A stretch of DNA of 64,000 nt from Pseudomonas sp. Irchel s3h14 (GCF_900187425.1 NZ_FYDJ01000018.1:1-64000), one strand, 5' to 3'. Positions 52,258-61,441 are shown, counted from the stretch's first letter. Notes: a model not told the origin generated them from the sequence alone. Numbers and translations: made by a program.

Positions 52258-52809
52258 GTGAACAAGTCGATGCTGGTTGGTGCAGTATTGGGTGCTGTTG
52301 GTGTGACGGCCGGGGGTGCTGTTGCCACCTACAGCCTGGTCAAAAAAAGCGGCCCTGAGTATGCGCAAGTTCTGGCCGTTGAACCGGTCAAGACACAAAT
52401 CAAGACGCCACGTGAAGTATGCAAGGATGTTGCAGTAACCCGGCAAGCGCCGGTGAAAGATCAACACCAGATCGCCGGTACCGTATTGGGTGCCGTGGCG
52501 GGTGGTTTGCTCGGTAATCAGGTCGGTGGCGGCACCGGCAAGAAGATTGCCACAGTAGCAGGTGCAGTTGGCGGTGGTTACGCGGGCAACAAGGTTCAGG
52601 AAGGCATGCAGGAGCGCGACACCTACACCACGACTCAGACGCGGTGTAACACCGTGAATGACATCAGTGACAAGGTCGTAGGTTACGACGTCCGTTATTC
52701 GCTGGACGGCAAGGAAGGCAAAGTGCGGATGGATCGCGACCCGGGCAACCAGATTCCGGTCGACAAGGAAGGCAAGCTGATCCTGGGGCAGAACGAAGAG
52801 AATCGCTAA
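52258..52809 (+). CDS. Glycine-zipper 2TM-domain envelope protein, 183 aa
   Basis: The N-terminal hydrophobic segment (SMLVGAVLGAVGVTAGGAVA) is a signal peptide or anchor. A central glycine zipper (IAGTVLGAVAGGLLGNQVGG, GKKIATVAGAVGGGYAGNKV) is typical of the SlyB/17-kDa antigen family. No lipobox cysteine is evident, unlike SlyB. The C-terminal region has a Cys-containing TQTRCNTV and VGYDVRYSLDGKEG. The start is GTG with GGAGG upstream. It is monocistronic between terminators. A structural role in the envelope is inferred. Confidence 0.82.
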   Translation: MNKSMLVGAVLGAVGVTAGGAVATYSLVKKSGPEYAQVLAVEPVKTQIKTPREVCKDVAVTRQAPVKDQHQIAGTVLGAVAGGLLGNQVGGGTGKKIATVAGAVGGGYAGNKVQEGMQERDTYTTTQTRCNTVNDISDKVVGYDVRYSLDGKEGKVRMDRDPGNQIPVDKEGKLILGQNEENR

Positions 52810-52835
52810 ATACTCAGGTTTGAGATTCAAAAAGA

Positions 52836-52859
52836 AGCATCCTTCGGGGTGCTTTTTTT
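52836..52859 (+). terminator. Intrinsic terminator after the glycine-zipper gene
   Basis: agcatcc-ttcg-gggtgct hairpin (one wobble) followed by TTTTTTT. Confidence 0.88.
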
Positions 52860-52885
52860 GTGCCCGCGATTTGCGCTCATAGACT

Positions 52886-52978
52886 CCTGTAGGAGCAAGG
52901 CTTGCCCGCGATGCAGGCAGCGCGTTTTTTCAGCCAGGTTGCGGTGATGCAATCGCGAGCAAGCTTTGCTCCTACAGG
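52886..52978. repeat. REPIN between convergent genes
   Basis: cctgtaggagcaaggcttgc on the left and its near-complement ending gctttgctcctacagg on the right, separated by a 40-base spacer. Confidence 0.88.
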
Positions 52979-53003
52979 GGGTAGGTTCCGGAATTGAGGG
53001 CAT

Positions 53004-53032
53004 AAAAAAAGCACCCCGAAGGGTGCTTTTTT
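53004..53032. terminator. Bidirectional terminator downstream of suhB
   Basis: agcaccc / gggtgct arms with A-runs on one side and T-runs on the other, 13 bp beyond the suhB stop (minus strand). Confidence 0.9.
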
Positions 53033-53044
53033 GTGGCTGCTCGC

Positions 53045-53860
53045 TTAGCGTTTCAGCGAGGCCGGCAGGTGCGGCTGGATGGCCGTCAGTACTGCTTTGA
53101 AGCATTTGGTGTTACCGGCAACGACGTGGCCTTTCTCAAGGAAGTCGTGACCGCCGGTGAAGTCGCTCACCAGGCCGCCTGCTTCCTGGATCAGCAGGGC
53201 GCCTGCAGCCATGTCCCACTCGGACAGGCCCGACTCCCAGAATGCGTCGAAACGACCGGCTGCTACGTAAGCCAGGTCCAGGCTCGCCGAGCCAGCGCGG
53301 CGGATGCCGGCAGTCTGGCCAACCAGGGCGCGGAACATGCCCAGGTAGTTGTCGAGGTTGTCCATTTGGTCATCGCGGAACGGGAAGCCGGTACCCAGCA
53401 GGGCGCCGTCCAGGCTGGTGCGGCCGCTGACGCGCAGACGACGACCGTTCAGTTGGGCGCCGCGACCACGGCTGGCGGTGAATTCTTCCTGGCGAACCGG
53501 GTCCAGAACAACAGCGTGTTCCAGGCGACCGCGGTATTTGCAGGCAATGCTGACGGCGAAGTGAGGAATGCCGCGCAGGAAGTTGGTGGTGCCGTCCAGT
53601 GGGTCGATGATCCACAGGTAGTCTTCGCCTTCGCCGCTACCCGGGTGCATACCGGTTTCTTCGCCGAGAATGCCGTGGGTAGGGTAGGCCTTGCGCAGCG
53701 CGTCGATGATTTTCTGTTCGGCGGCGCGATCCACCTCGGATACGTAATCCTTGGCGTCTTTTTCGTCGACCTTGATGGTATCCAGGCGCTCGATGGAGCG
53801 GAAGATCAATTCACTGGCGCTGCGGGCGGCGCGCAGCGCGATATTCAGCATGGGCTGCAT
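53045..53860 (-). CDS. suhB: Inositol monophosphatase family protein SuhB
   Basis: A 271-residue Li-sensitive Mg-dependent phosphatase. Metal-binding motifs GEETGMH (Glu), WIIDPLDGTTNFLRG (Asp, Asp) and SEWDMAAGALLIQEAGG (Asp). In proteobacteria SuhB also joins the rRNA antitermination complex, and in Pseudomonas it affects virulence gene regulation. It is divergent from trmJ, with a long 5' region of about 145 bp. Confidence 0.96.
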   Translation of the reverse strand: MQPMLNIALRAARSASELIFRSIERLDTIKVDEKDAKDYVSEVDRAAEQKIIDALRKAYPTHGILGEETGMHPGSGEGEDYLWIIDPLDGTTNFLRGIPHFAVSIACKYRGRLEHAVVLDPVRQEEFTASRGRGAQLNGRRLRVSGRTSLDGALLGTGFPFRDDQMDNLDNYLGMFRALVGQTAGIRRAGSASLDLAYVAAGRFDAFWESGLSEWDMAAGALLIQEAGGLVSDFTGGHDFLEKGHVVAGNTKCFKAVLTAIQPHLPASLKR

Positions 53861-54005
53861 GGATGTGTCACCTAAGGTTGTTAAAGAAAGCCGGGCATTC
53901 TATCAGAACTTTTCTACAGGTGAAGGTTGGTGTTCGCTTTCATAGCTTAACGGTAGGTTGAGCTGTAAGATTCTGCTCCCATTAAAGTGTTCGAGAGCGC
54001 CTCCC

Positions 54006-54776
54006 TTGCTGCAAAACATTCGTGTCGTCCTGGTCAATACCAGCCATCCCGGGAATATCGGCGGGGCTGCGCGTGCCATGAAGAACATGGGCCTGTCGCG
54101 GCTGGTGCTGGTCGAACCGCGGTTGTTCCCGCATCACGAAGCCGATGCTCGTGCTTCCGGTGCCGGTGACATCCTTGAAAACGCGCAAGTCGTCGCCACC
54201 TTGGAAGATGCCTTGGTTGGCTGCAATCTGGTGCTCGGTACCAGCGCCCGTGACCGTCGCATTCCCTGGCCGTTGCTCGATCCCCGCGAATGCGGTGTAA
54301 AAGTGGTCGAGGAAGCAACGCAGGGCGCTGAAATCGCCTTGGTCTTTGGTCGTGAAGATTCCGGCCTGACCAATGAAGAGCTGCAGCGATGTCATTATCA
54401 CGTGCACATCCCATCAGACCCTGAGTTCAGCTCGCTGAACCTTGGGGCGGCGGTGCAGGTGTTGAGCTATGAAGTGCGTATGTCCTGGCTCGCGGCCCAA
54501 GGTCAGCCGAGCAAGGTCGAGAAGGATGAAGTGGCGTCCACCAAAAGTGGTGAGCTGGCGACCATGGATGAGCTGGAGCGATTCTATGAACACCTGGAGC
54601 AAACCCTGGTGGCCATTGAATTCCTCGATCCGGAAAAACCACGGCACTTGATGGCGCGCCTGCGCCGGTTGTACGGACGCAGCTCGGTCAGCCGGGCGGA
54701 AATGAATATATTGCGTGGCATCCTCACGGAAACCCAGAAAGCGGCCCGTGGTGAGCTTCTTAAGCGGAAGGATTAA
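54006..54776 (+). CDS. trmJ: tRNA (cytidine/uridine-2'-O-) methyltransferase TrmJ
   Basis: SPOUT methyltransferase acting on position 32 of tRNA. N-terminal VVLVNTSHPGNIGGAARAMK and the knot motifs LVFGREDSGLTNEEL and SLNLGAAVQVLSYEV are complete; a helical C-terminal extension (about 170-256) supports dimerisation. TTG at 54006 is chosen as the start since it gives LLQNIRVVLVN at the usual distance from the first motif, and 256 residues is the family length; the ATG at 53958 adds 16 unrelated residues. Confidence 0.95.
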   Translation: MLQNIRVVLVNTSHPGNIGGAARAMKNMGLSRLVLVEPRLFPHHEADARASGAGDILENAQVVATLEDALVGCNLVLGTSARDRRIPWPLLDPRECGVKVVEEATQGAEIALVFGREDSGLTNEELQRCHYHVHIPSDPEFSSLNLGAAVQVLSYEVRMSWLAAQGQPSKVEKDEVASTKSGELATMDELERFYEHLEQTLVAIEFLDPEKPRHLMARLRRLYGRSSVSRAEMNILRGILTETQKAARGELLKRKD

Positions 54777-54778
54777 AA

Positions 54779-55555
54779 ATGTTCGAGCGTTTGCGTGAAG
54801 ATATCCAGAGTGTTTTCCATCGTGATCCGGCAGCGCGCAACGCCTTTGAAGTTCTGACGTGCTACCCGGGCATGCACGCCATCTGGATCCACCGCTTGTC
54901 GTCGGCCCTGTGGGGCATGGGCTGGAAGTGGCTGGCGCGGCTGGTGTCGAACTTCGGTCGCTGGTTGACCGGGATCGAGATCCATCCGGGCGCCAAGGTC
55001 GGTCGTCGCTTCTTTATTGACCATGGCATGGGCATCGTCATCGGTGAAACCGCTGAGATCGGCAATGACGTCACCCTTTATCAGGGCGTGACCCTGGGTG
55101 GCACCAGCTGGAACAAGGGCAAGCGTCACCCGACGCTTGAAGATGGCGTGGTGGTCGGGGCGGGCGCCAAGGTGCTGGGTCCGTTTACCGTCGGCGCCGG
55201 AGCCAAGGTCGGTTCCAATGCCGTGGTCACCAAGGCGGTTCCGGCGGGTGCGACGGTGGTCGGCATTCCTGGTCGGATCATCGTCAAGCCCGATGAAGAG
55301 CAGGACGCCAAACGCAAGGCCATGGCCGAGAAAATCGGTTTTGACGCCTACGGTGTTGGCGAAGACATGCCGGACCCGGTGGCGCGGGCCATCAATCAGT
55401 TGCTCGATCATCTGCAGGCAGTTGATGGGCGTCTGGAGGGTATGTGCGGGGCGCTGAAGGATCTGGGCAGCAATTACTGTGCAAAAGATCTGCCTGAGCT
55501 GCGCGAAGAAGACTTCGCCTGTGTGAAGGACAAGGATCAGAGCCAGGCCAGTTAA
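54779..55555 (+). CDS. cysE: Serine O-acetyltransferase CysE
   Basis: Makes O-acetylserine for cysteine synthesis, the precursor of the sulfur used by the neighbouring isc genes. Left-handed beta-helix hexapeptide repeats with the catalytic site in DHGMGIVIGETAEIGNDV and LGGTSW; an N-terminal helical domain (about 1-70) precedes them. 258 residues. It lies 2 bp after trmJ, so the two are co-transcribed. Confidence 0.96.
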   Translation: MFERLREDIQSVFHRDPAARNAFEVLTCYPGMHAIWIHRLSSALWGMGWKWLARLVSNFGRWLTGIEIHPGAKVGRRFFIDHGMGIVIGETAEIGNDVTLYQGVTLGGTSWNKGKRHPTLEDGVVVGAGAKVLGPFTVGAGAKVGSNAVVTKAVPAGATVVGIPGRIIVKPDEEQDAKRKAMAEKIGFDAYGVGEDMPDPVARAINQLLDHLQAVDGRLEGMCGALKDLGSNYCAKDLPELREEDFACVKDKDQSQAS

Positions 55556-55568
55556 ACAGAGTCGCTCC

Positions 55569-55661
55569 CTTCGCGAGCAAGCCCGCTCCCACAAGGTCTT
55601 GGGTGATGCACAAATTGTGTGGACACCGAAAATCCCTGTGGGAGCGGGCTTGCTCGCGAAG
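55569..55661. repeat. REPIN between cysE and iscR
   Basis: Perfect 25-bp inverted arms (55569-55593 and 55637-55661), cttcgcgagcaagcccgctc and on, separated by 43 bases. It separates cysE from the isc promoter. Confidence 0.95.
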
Positions 55662-55755
55662 AACGATAGCGCGGTACTACTGGCTGTATATGGCCAGCCT
55701 TTGCTATGATGCGGCCGCTCTTTCGCGGGTAATCCTGACTAAAGTACTAGGTCTT

Positions 55756-55780
55756 ATAGTTGACTTAAATACTCGGGAAT
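55756..55780 (+). promoter_or_regulatory. IscR type 1 binding site
   Basis: The 25 bases ATAGTTGACTTAAATACTCG plus GGAAT agree with the enterobacterial type 1 motif ATASYYGACTRWWWYAGTCR-RSTAT at 22 of 25 positions. It overlaps the -35 box, which fits repression by [2Fe-2S]-IscR. Confidence 0.82.
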
Positions 55781-55788
55781 TGCATACT
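55760..55788 (+). promoter_or_regulatory. Sigma70 promoter of the isc operon
   Basis: TTGACT (55760-55765) and CATACT (55783-55788) with a 17-bp spacer, 32 bp upstream of the iscR ATG. Confidence 0.7.
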
Positions 55789-55819
55789 CGCCCCATTCCG
55801 AACTCCGTGGTAATTGTCC

Positions 55820-56311
55820 ATGCGACTGACTACAAAAGGCCGATACGCCGTGACTGCCATGCTTGACCTGGCGTTGCACGCGCAGCACGGGCCGGTGTCC
55901 CTGGCCGATATCTCCGAGCGCCAAGGCATCTCCCTGTCCTACCTCGAACAGCTCTTCGCCAAATTGCGCCGCAGCAATCTGGTGTCCAGCGTCCGTGGTC
56001 CAGGCGGCGGCTATCAGCTGTCGCGCGACATGCAGGGTATCCAGGTCGCCCAGGTGATCGATGCGGTGAACGAATCGGTCGATGCCACCAAATGCCAGGG
56101 CCAAGGTGATTGCCATCAAGGCGACACCTGTCTGACCCACCACTTGTGGTGCGATCTGAGCCTGCAGATTCACGAGTTTCTCAGCGGTATCAGCTTGGCT
56201 GACCTTGTCACTCGCCGTGAGGTACAAGAAGTAGCCCAGCGTCAGGATCAGCGCCGTTGCAATAGCAAAGCGCCACGCCTGGACAAGATTGAAGCGTCCG
56301 CCGTCGAATGA
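55820..56311 (+). CDS. iscR: Iron-sulfur cluster assembly transcription factor IscR
   Basis: Rrf2-family repressor of 163 residues. N-terminal winged helix MRLTTKGRYAVTAMLDLALH, with SLSYLEQLFAKLRRSNLVSS as recognition helix and wing region. Cluster ligands Cys and His are in ATKCQGQGDCHQGDTCLTHH. ATG 55820 is the conserved start; the TTG at 55814 is an extension. It heads the operon and should repress its own promoter via the site at 55756. Confidence 0.96.
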   Translation: MRLTTKGRYAVTAMLDLALHAQHGPVSLADISERQGISLSYLEQLFAKLRRSNLVSSVRGPGGGYQLSRDMQGIQVAQVIDAVNESVDATKCQGQGDCHQGDTCLTHHLWCDLSLQIHEFLSGISLADLVTRREVQEVAQRQDQRRCNSKAPRLDKIEASAVE

Positions 56312-56361
56312 CAGCCAAAGAGCTAGCGGCACGCCAGCCAGCCTGATTTAGGAGATAGTCC

Positions 56362-57576
56362 ATGAAATTGCCGATTTACCTTGATTACTCTGCGACCACC
56401 CCGGTTGATCCGCGTGTAGCGCAAAAGATGAGTGAGTGCCTGCTGGTTGACGGAAACTTCGGTAACCCGGCGTCCCGTTCCCACGTGTTCGGCTGGAAAG
56501 CTGAAGAGTCCGTCGAAAACGCTCGTCGTCAGGTCGCTGACCTGGTCAACGCCGACCCGCGTGAAATCGTCTGGACCTCCGGTGCCACCGAGTCCGACAA
56601 CCTGGCAATCAAGGGTGCGGCGCATTTCTATGCCACCAAAGGCAAACACCTGATCACCACCAAGATTGAGCACAAGGCTGTCCTCGACACCATGCGCCAA
56701 CTGGAGCGTGAAGGCTTCGAAGTCACCTACATCGAGCCTCGCACTGATGGTCTGGTCACTCCAGAGATGATCGAAGCTGCCCTGCGCGACGACACCATCC
56801 TGGTTTCGGTCATGCACGTGAACAACGAAATCGGCACCATCAACGACATCGAGGCCATCGGCGAACTGACCCGTTCCAAGGGCATCCTGTTCCACGTTGA
56901 CGCTGCTCAGTCCACCGGCAAGGTCGATATCGACCTGTCGAAGCTGAAAGTCGACATGATGTCGTTCTCTGCACACAAAACCTACGGCCCTAAAGGCATC
57001 GGCGCACTGTACGTGAGCCGCAAGCCGCGTGTTCGCATCGAAGCGACCATGCACGGCGGCGGTCACGAACGTGGTATGCGTTCGGGCACCCTGGCGACCC
57101 ACCAGATCGTCGGCATGGGCGAAGCCTTCCGCGTAGCCAAGGAAGACATGGTTGCCGAGAACATCCGCATCAAGGCCTTGAGCGACCGTTTCTTCAAGCA
57201 GGTCGAAGGCCTGGAAGAGCTGTACATCAACGGCAGCATGACCGCCCGCGTTCCACACAACCTGAACCTGAGCTTCAACTACGTTGAAGGCGAGTCGCTG
57301 ATCATGGCGCTCAAGGATCTGGCGGTTTCGTCCGGTTCGGCCTGCACCTCGGCTTCCCTTGAGCCTTCGTACGTACTGCGCGCCCTGGGCCGCAACGACG
57401 AATTGGCACACAGCTCGATTCGCTTCACCTTCGGCCGTTTCACCACCGAAGAAGAAATCGACTACGCCGCGCAGAAAGTCTGCGAGGCCGTTACCAAGCT
57501 GCGCACTCTGTCGCCGCTGTGGGACATGTACAAAGACGGTGTCGACATTTCGAAAATCGAGTGGGCGGCACACTGA
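56362..57576 (+). CDS. iscS: Cysteine desulfurase IscS
   Basis: PLP enzyme that takes sulfur from cysteine as a persulfide for clusters and tRNA thiolation. PLP lysine in SFSAHKTYGPKGIGALY; catalytic Cys in SSGSACTSASLEPSYVL on the mobile loop; MHVNNEIGTIN and HVDAAQSTGK cofactor motifs. 404 residues, GGAGA before the ATG. A 27-nt hairpin (57597-57623) lies in the gap to iscU. Confidence 0.97.
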   Translation: MKLPIYLDYSATTPVDPRVAQKMSECLLVDGNFGNPASRSHVFGWKAEESVENARRQVADLVNADPREIVWTSGATESDNLAIKGAAHFYATKGKHLITTKIEHKAVLDTMRQLEREGFEVTYIEPRTDGLVTPEMIEAALRDDTILVSVMHVNNEIGTINDIEAIGELTRSKGILFHVDAAQSTGKVDIDLSKLKVDMMSFSAHKTYGPKGIGALYVSRKPRVRIEATMHGGGHERGMRSGTLATHQIVGMGEAFRVAKEDMVAENIRIKALSDRFFKQVEGLEELYINGSMTARVPHNLNLSFNYVEGESLIMALKDLAVSSGSACTSASLEPSYVLRALGRNDELAHSSIRFTFGRFTTEEEIDYAAQKVCEAVTKLRTLSPLWDMYKDGVDISKIEWAAH

Positions 57577-57660
57577 TTTCAAGTCGCCGCAACCCGGCCC
57601 TGTAAAACGCAGGTTTTCAGGGCTTAAGAGCGACTCTCTGATGAGTGAGGATTAAGAATC

Positions 57661-58047
57661 ATGGCTTACAGCGAAAAGGTCATCGACCACTACGAGAACC
57701 CGCGCAACGTCGGCAAGATGGACGCGGAAGACCCTGATGTCGGCACCGGCATGGTCGGCGCTCCGGCGTGCGGCGACGTGATGCGTCTGCAGATCAAGGT
57801 TAACGAGCAAGGCATCATCGAAGACGCCAAGTTCAAGACCTACGGTTGCGGTTCGGCTATCGCCTCCAGCTCCCTGGCGACCGAGTGGATGAAAGGCAAG
57901 ACTCTGGATGAAGCAGAGACCATCAAAAACACTCAGCTGGCTGAAGAACTGGCTCTGCCGCCAGTAAAAATTCACTGCTCCGTACTTGCTGAAGACGCTA
58001 TCAAAGCGGCCGTTCGCGACTACAAGCAGAAGAAAGGCTTGATCTGA
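57661..58047 (+). CDS. iscU: Iron-sulfur cluster scaffold IscU
   Basis: 128-residue scaffold on which [2Fe-2S] clusters are built. Opens AYSEKVIDHYENPRNVGKMD; ligands Cys in GAPACGDVM, KTYGCGSAIASSS and KIHCSVLAEDA; the LPPVKIHC segment is the HscA recognition motif. Intact and full length. Confidence 0.98.
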   Translation: MAYSEKVIDHYENPRNVGKMDAEDPDVGTGMVGAPACGDVMRLQIKVNEQGIIEDAKFKTYGCGSAIASSSLATEWMKGKTLDEAETIKNTQLAEELALPPVKIHCSVLAEDAIKAAVRDYKQKKGLI

Positions 58048-58081
58048 CTTTCAAGTTTTGGCGACGAGTAAGGAGTCACCG

Positions 58082-58405
58082 ATGGCTATCAGCATGACAG
58101 AAGCGGCTGCTCAACACGTGCGACGCTCCCTCAACGGGCGCGGCAAAGGTGAAGGGATTCGTCTGGGTGTTCGCACCACAGGCTGTTCCGGCCTTGCCTA
58201 CGTGCTGGAGTTTGTCGACGAGGTGGTTGCAGAGGATCAGGTGTTCGAAAGTCACGGTGAGAAAGTGATCATCGACCCGAAAAGCCTGGCCTACCTGGAC
58301 GGCACCGAACTCGATTTCGTCAAGGAAGGGTTGAACGAAGGCTTCAAGTTCAACAACCCCAACGTGCGCGGTGAATGTGGCTGCGGCGAAAGCTTCAACA
58401 TCTGA
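58082..58405 (+). CDS. iscA: Iron-sulfur carrier protein IscA
   Basis: A-type carrier, 107 residues, with the three conserved cysteines in TTGCSGLAYVLEF and GECGCGESFNI. ATG 58082 has AAGGAG at optimal distance; a longer reading from 58058 contains that ribosome site. Confidence 0.97.
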   Translation: MAISMTEAAAQHVRRSLNGRGKGEGIRLGVRTTGCSGLAYVLEFVDEVVAEDQVFESHGEKVIIDPKSLAYLDGTELDFVKEGLNEGFKFNNPNVRGECGCGESFNI

Positions 58406-58413
58406 GGCTGCGC

Positions 58414-58935
58414 GTGGGTACTCCTTGTCATTTCGCTTTATTTGAGCTGAAACCGAGCTTCCGTCTGGATCTCGATCAGTTGGCCACGCGCTATCGTGAG
58501 TTGGCGCGCGGTGTTCATCCGGACCGCTTTGCAGACGCTTCCGAGCGCGAGCAGCGGCTGGCGCTAGAGCAATCCGCGAGCCTCAACGAGGCCTACCAGA
58601 CGCTCAAAAGTCCCCCAAAGCGCGCGCGTTACTTGCTCGCCATGGGCGGTCGCGAGCTGCCGCTGGAGGTCACGGTGCATGATCCGGAGTTTCTTCTGCA
58701 GCAGATGGAGCTGCGTGAAGAACTCGAAGACCTGCAAGACAGCGCCGATCTGGCGGGTGTTGCAGTGTTCAAGCGTCGCCTGAAGACTGCGCAGGATGAA
58801 CTGAACGAAAGCTTCGCAGCCTGTTGGGATGATGCAGCGCAACGTGAACAGGCCGAACGCCTGATGCGGCGCATGCAGTTCCTCGACAAGCTCACCTACG
58901 AAGTGCGCCAGTTAGAAGAGCGCCTCGACGATTAA
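58414..58935 (+). CDS. hscB: Fe-S cluster co-chaperone HscB
   Basis: J-domain protein of 173 residues stimulating HscA ATPase and delivering IscU. J domain with HPDRF (residues about 32-36, HPD core) and a C-terminal three-helix bundle that binds IscU. It starts with GTG 58414 (GTPCHFALFELKPSF), 8 bp after iscA. Confidence 0.95.
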   Translation: MGTPCHFALFELKPSFRLDLDQLATRYRELARGVHPDRFADASEREQRLALEQSASLNEAYQTLKSPPKRARYLLAMGGRELPLEVTVHDPEFLLQQMELREELEDLQDSADLAGVAVFKRRLKTAQDELNESFAACWDDAAQREQAERLMRRMQFLDKLTYEVRQLEERLDD

Positions 58936-58986
58936 CCCAGTGCCGCTCCGGTCGCACGCCTGATATACAGATAAGTCCTGATAACG

Positions 58987-60849
58987 ATGGCCCTACTGCA
59001 GATCGCCGAACCCGGCCAAAGTCCTCAACCGCACCAGCGTCGTCTGGCTGTGGGGATCGACTTGGGCACTACCAATTCGCTGGTCGCTGCGTTGCGCAGT
59101 GGTCTTTCCGAACCTCTGGCTGACGCTGACGGGCAGGTCATCCTGCCGTCTGCCGTGCGCTACCACGCCGATCGTGTCGAGGTCGGCGAGTCCGCCAAAC
59201 TGGCCGCCGCTACCGATCCTTTGAACACTGTGCTGTCGGTCAAGCGCTTGATGGGTCGTGGTTTGTCCGACGTCAAGCAATTGGGCGACCAACTGCCGTA
59301 CCGCTTTGTCGGCGGCGAGTCGCACATGCCGTTCATCGACACGATTCAGGGTCCGAAAAGCCCGGTCGAAGTCTCCGCCGATATCCTGAAAGTGCTGCGT
59401 CAGCGCGCCGAAGCGACGTTGGGTGGCGAACTGGTAGGTGCGGTGATCACCGTTCCGGCCTATTTCGACGATGCTCAGCGTCAAGCCACCAAGGATGCGG
59501 CCAAGCTGGCCGGCCTGAACGTGCTGCGTCTGCTCAATGAGCCGACCGCCGCCGCTGTGGCTTACGGTCTGGATCAGCAGGCTGAAGGCCTGGTCGCTAT
59601 TTATGACCTGGGTGGCGGCACCTTTGATATTTCGATTCTGCGCCTGACTGGCGGTGTGTTTGAAGTTTTGGCTACCGGCGGCGACAGCGCGCTGGGCGGC
59701 GATGACTTCGACCACGCAATCGCTGGCTGGATCATCGAGAGCGCCGGTCTGTCCGCCGACCTCGATCCGGGTGCGCAACGCCATCTGCTGCAAACCGCTT
59801 GTGCGGCCAAGGAAGCCCTGACCAATGCCTCGTCCGTTGAAGTCGCTTATGGCGACTGGAAAGCCGAGCTGACCCGTGAAGCCTTCAATGCGCTGATCGA
59901 GCCGATGGTTGCCCGCAGCTTGAAAGCCTGTCGCCGCGCGGTGCGTGATTCCGGCATCGAGCTGGAAGAAGTGCATGCCGTGGTCATGGTCGGCGGTTCG
60001 ACCCGTGTGCCTCGCGTCCGCGAAGCCGTCGCTGAAGCCTTCGGCCGCGAGCCGCTGACCGAAATCGATCCGGATCAAGTGGTGGCCATTGGTGCTGCGA
60101 TCCAGGCCGATACCCTGGCTGGCAACAAGCGTGATGGCGATGAATTGCTGTTGCTTGACGTGATTCCGTTGTCCCTGGGGCTGGAAACCATGGGCGGACT
60201 GATGGAGAAGGTGATTCCACGCAACACCACCATCCCTGTCGCCCGCGCTCAGGACTTCACGACTTATAAAGATGGCCAGTCGGCCATGGCGATCCACGTA
60301 TTGCAGGGTGAGCGCGAGCTGATCAGCGACTGCCGTTCCCTGGCACGCTTCGAATTGCGCGGCATTCCGGCGATGGTGGCCGGTGCGGCGAAGATTCGCG
60401 TGACCTTCCAGGTCGATGCTGACGGTCTGCTCAGTGTTTCTGCCCGCGAGCTGGGCTCGGGCATTGAGGCCAGCATCCAGGTCAAGCCGTCCTACGGTCT
60501 GACGGATGGCGAAATTGCCAAGATGCTCAAGGACTCGTTCCAGCACGCCAACGACGACAAGGTCGCTCGGGTGTTGCGTGAGCAGCAGGTCGATGCCCAG
60601 CGCCTGATCGAAGCGGTGCAGGGCGCCCTCGATGTCGATGGCGAGCGCTTGCTCGACGCCGAAGAGCGCATGGTCATCGAATTGCAGATGCAGGAACTGA
60701 CCGAACTGATGAAAGGTACTGATGGTTACGCCATCGAGCAGCAGACCAAACGTCTGTCGCAAGTGACCGACGCCTTTGCTGCCCGCCGCCTGGACTCGAC
60801 GGTGAAAGCCGCGTTGGCGGGGCGCAACCTGAATGAGATTGAGGAATAA
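58987..60849 (+). CDS. hscA: Fe-S cluster chaperone HscA (Hsp70 family)
   Basis: Releases clusters from IscU. Nucleotide-binding domain with VGIDLGTTNSLVAAL (phosphate 1), IYDLGGGTFDISILRL (phosphate 2) and VMVGGSTRVPRVREAV, then a substrate-binding domain (LLDVIPLSLGLETMGGLMEK, KPSYGLTDGEIAKML). 620 residues. Confidence 0.97.
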   Translation: MALLQIAEPGQSPQPHQRRLAVGIDLGTTNSLVAALRSGLSEPLADADGQVILPSAVRYHADRVEVGESAKLAAATDPLNTVLSVKRLMGRGLSDVKQLGDQLPYRFVGGESHMPFIDTIQGPKSPVEVSADILKVLRQRAEATLGGELVGAVITVPAYFDDAQRQATKDAAKLAGLNVLRLLNEPTAAAVAYGLDQQAEGLVAIYDLGGGTFDISILRLTGGVFEVLATGGDSALGGDDFDHAIAGWIIESAGLSADLDPGAQRHLLQTACAAKEALTNASSVEVAYGDWKAELTREAFNALIEPMVARSLKACRRAVRDSGIELEEVHAVVMVGGSTRVPRVREAVAEAFGREPLTEIDPDQVVAIGAAIQADTLAGNKRDGDELLLLDVIPLSLGLETMGGLMEKVIPRNTTIPVARAQDFTTYKDGQSAMAIHVLQGERELISDCRSLARFELRGIPAMVAGAAKIRVTFQVDADGLLSVSARELGSGIEASIQVKPSYGLTDGEIAKMLKDSFQHANDDKVARVLREQQVDAQRLIEAVQGALDVDGERLLDAEERMVIELQMQELTELMKGTDGYAIEQQTKRLSQVTDAFAARRLDSTVKAALAGRNLNEIEE

Positions 60850-60851
60850 CG

Positions 60852-61193
60852 ATGCCGCAGGTCATTTTTCTGCCACACGAGAAGTTCTGCCCGGAAGGTA
60901 TGGTTGTGGAGGCTGAGCCTGGCACATCCATTCTCGAGCTGGCCCACGAACACCATATCGAGATGGAAAGCGCCTGTGGCGGCGTCTGCGCCTGCACCAC
61001 CTGCCATTGCATCATCCGCGAGGGTTTCGACTCGCTGGAAGAAGCGGATGAGCTGGAAGAAGACTTTCTTGATCGTGCCTGGGGTCTGGAGGCGCAATCG
61101 CGTCTAGGCTGTCAGGCGATCGTCGGAAATGAAGACCTGACTGTCGAAATTCCGAAATACTCGCTCAACCATGCGGCCGAAGCGGCGCACTGA
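60852..61193 (+). CDS. fdx: ISC-type [2Fe-2S] ferredoxin
   Basis: 113-residue adrenodoxin-like ferredoxin that feeds electrons to cluster assembly. Cluster ligands in ESACGGVCACTTCHCII and SRLGCQAIV. It starts 2 bp after hscA. Confidence 0.97.
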   Translation: MPQVIFLPHEKFCPEGMVVEAEPGTSILELAHEHHIEMESACGGVCACTTCHCIIREGFDSLEEADELEEDFLDRAWGLEAQSRLGCQAIVGNEDLTVEIPKYSLNHAAEAAH

Positions 61194-61207
61194 TTCAAGG
61201 AACTGAA

Positions 61208-61408
61208 ATGAGTCTGAAATGGGTTGATGTGCTGGAAATCGCGATCCAACTGGCTGAATCCAAGCCGGATGTGGACCCGCGTTACGTGAACTTCGTCGAT
61301 CTGCACAAATGGGTGCTGGCATTGCCGGAGTTCAGTGATGATCCGACCCGCGGTGGCGAGAAGGTGCTTGAAGCCATTCAGGCCGCCTGGATCGAAGAAG
61401 CAGACTGA
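61208..61408 (+). CDS. iscX: Fe-S assembly protein IscX
   Basis: 66-residue acidic protein that binds IscS and modulates its activity. The family sequence KWVDVLEIAIQLAE, VDPRYVNFVDLHKWV and FSDDPTRGGEKVLEAIQ is complete. Last gene of the isc operon; a hairpin at 61442-61472 follows. Confidence 0.96.
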   Translation: MSLKWVDVLEIAIQLAESKPDVDPRYVNFVDLHKWVLALPEFSDDPTRGGEKVLEAIQAAWIEEAD

Positions 61409-61441
61409 GTCTGCGCCGTACGCAGTTAGGCAATACCAAAG

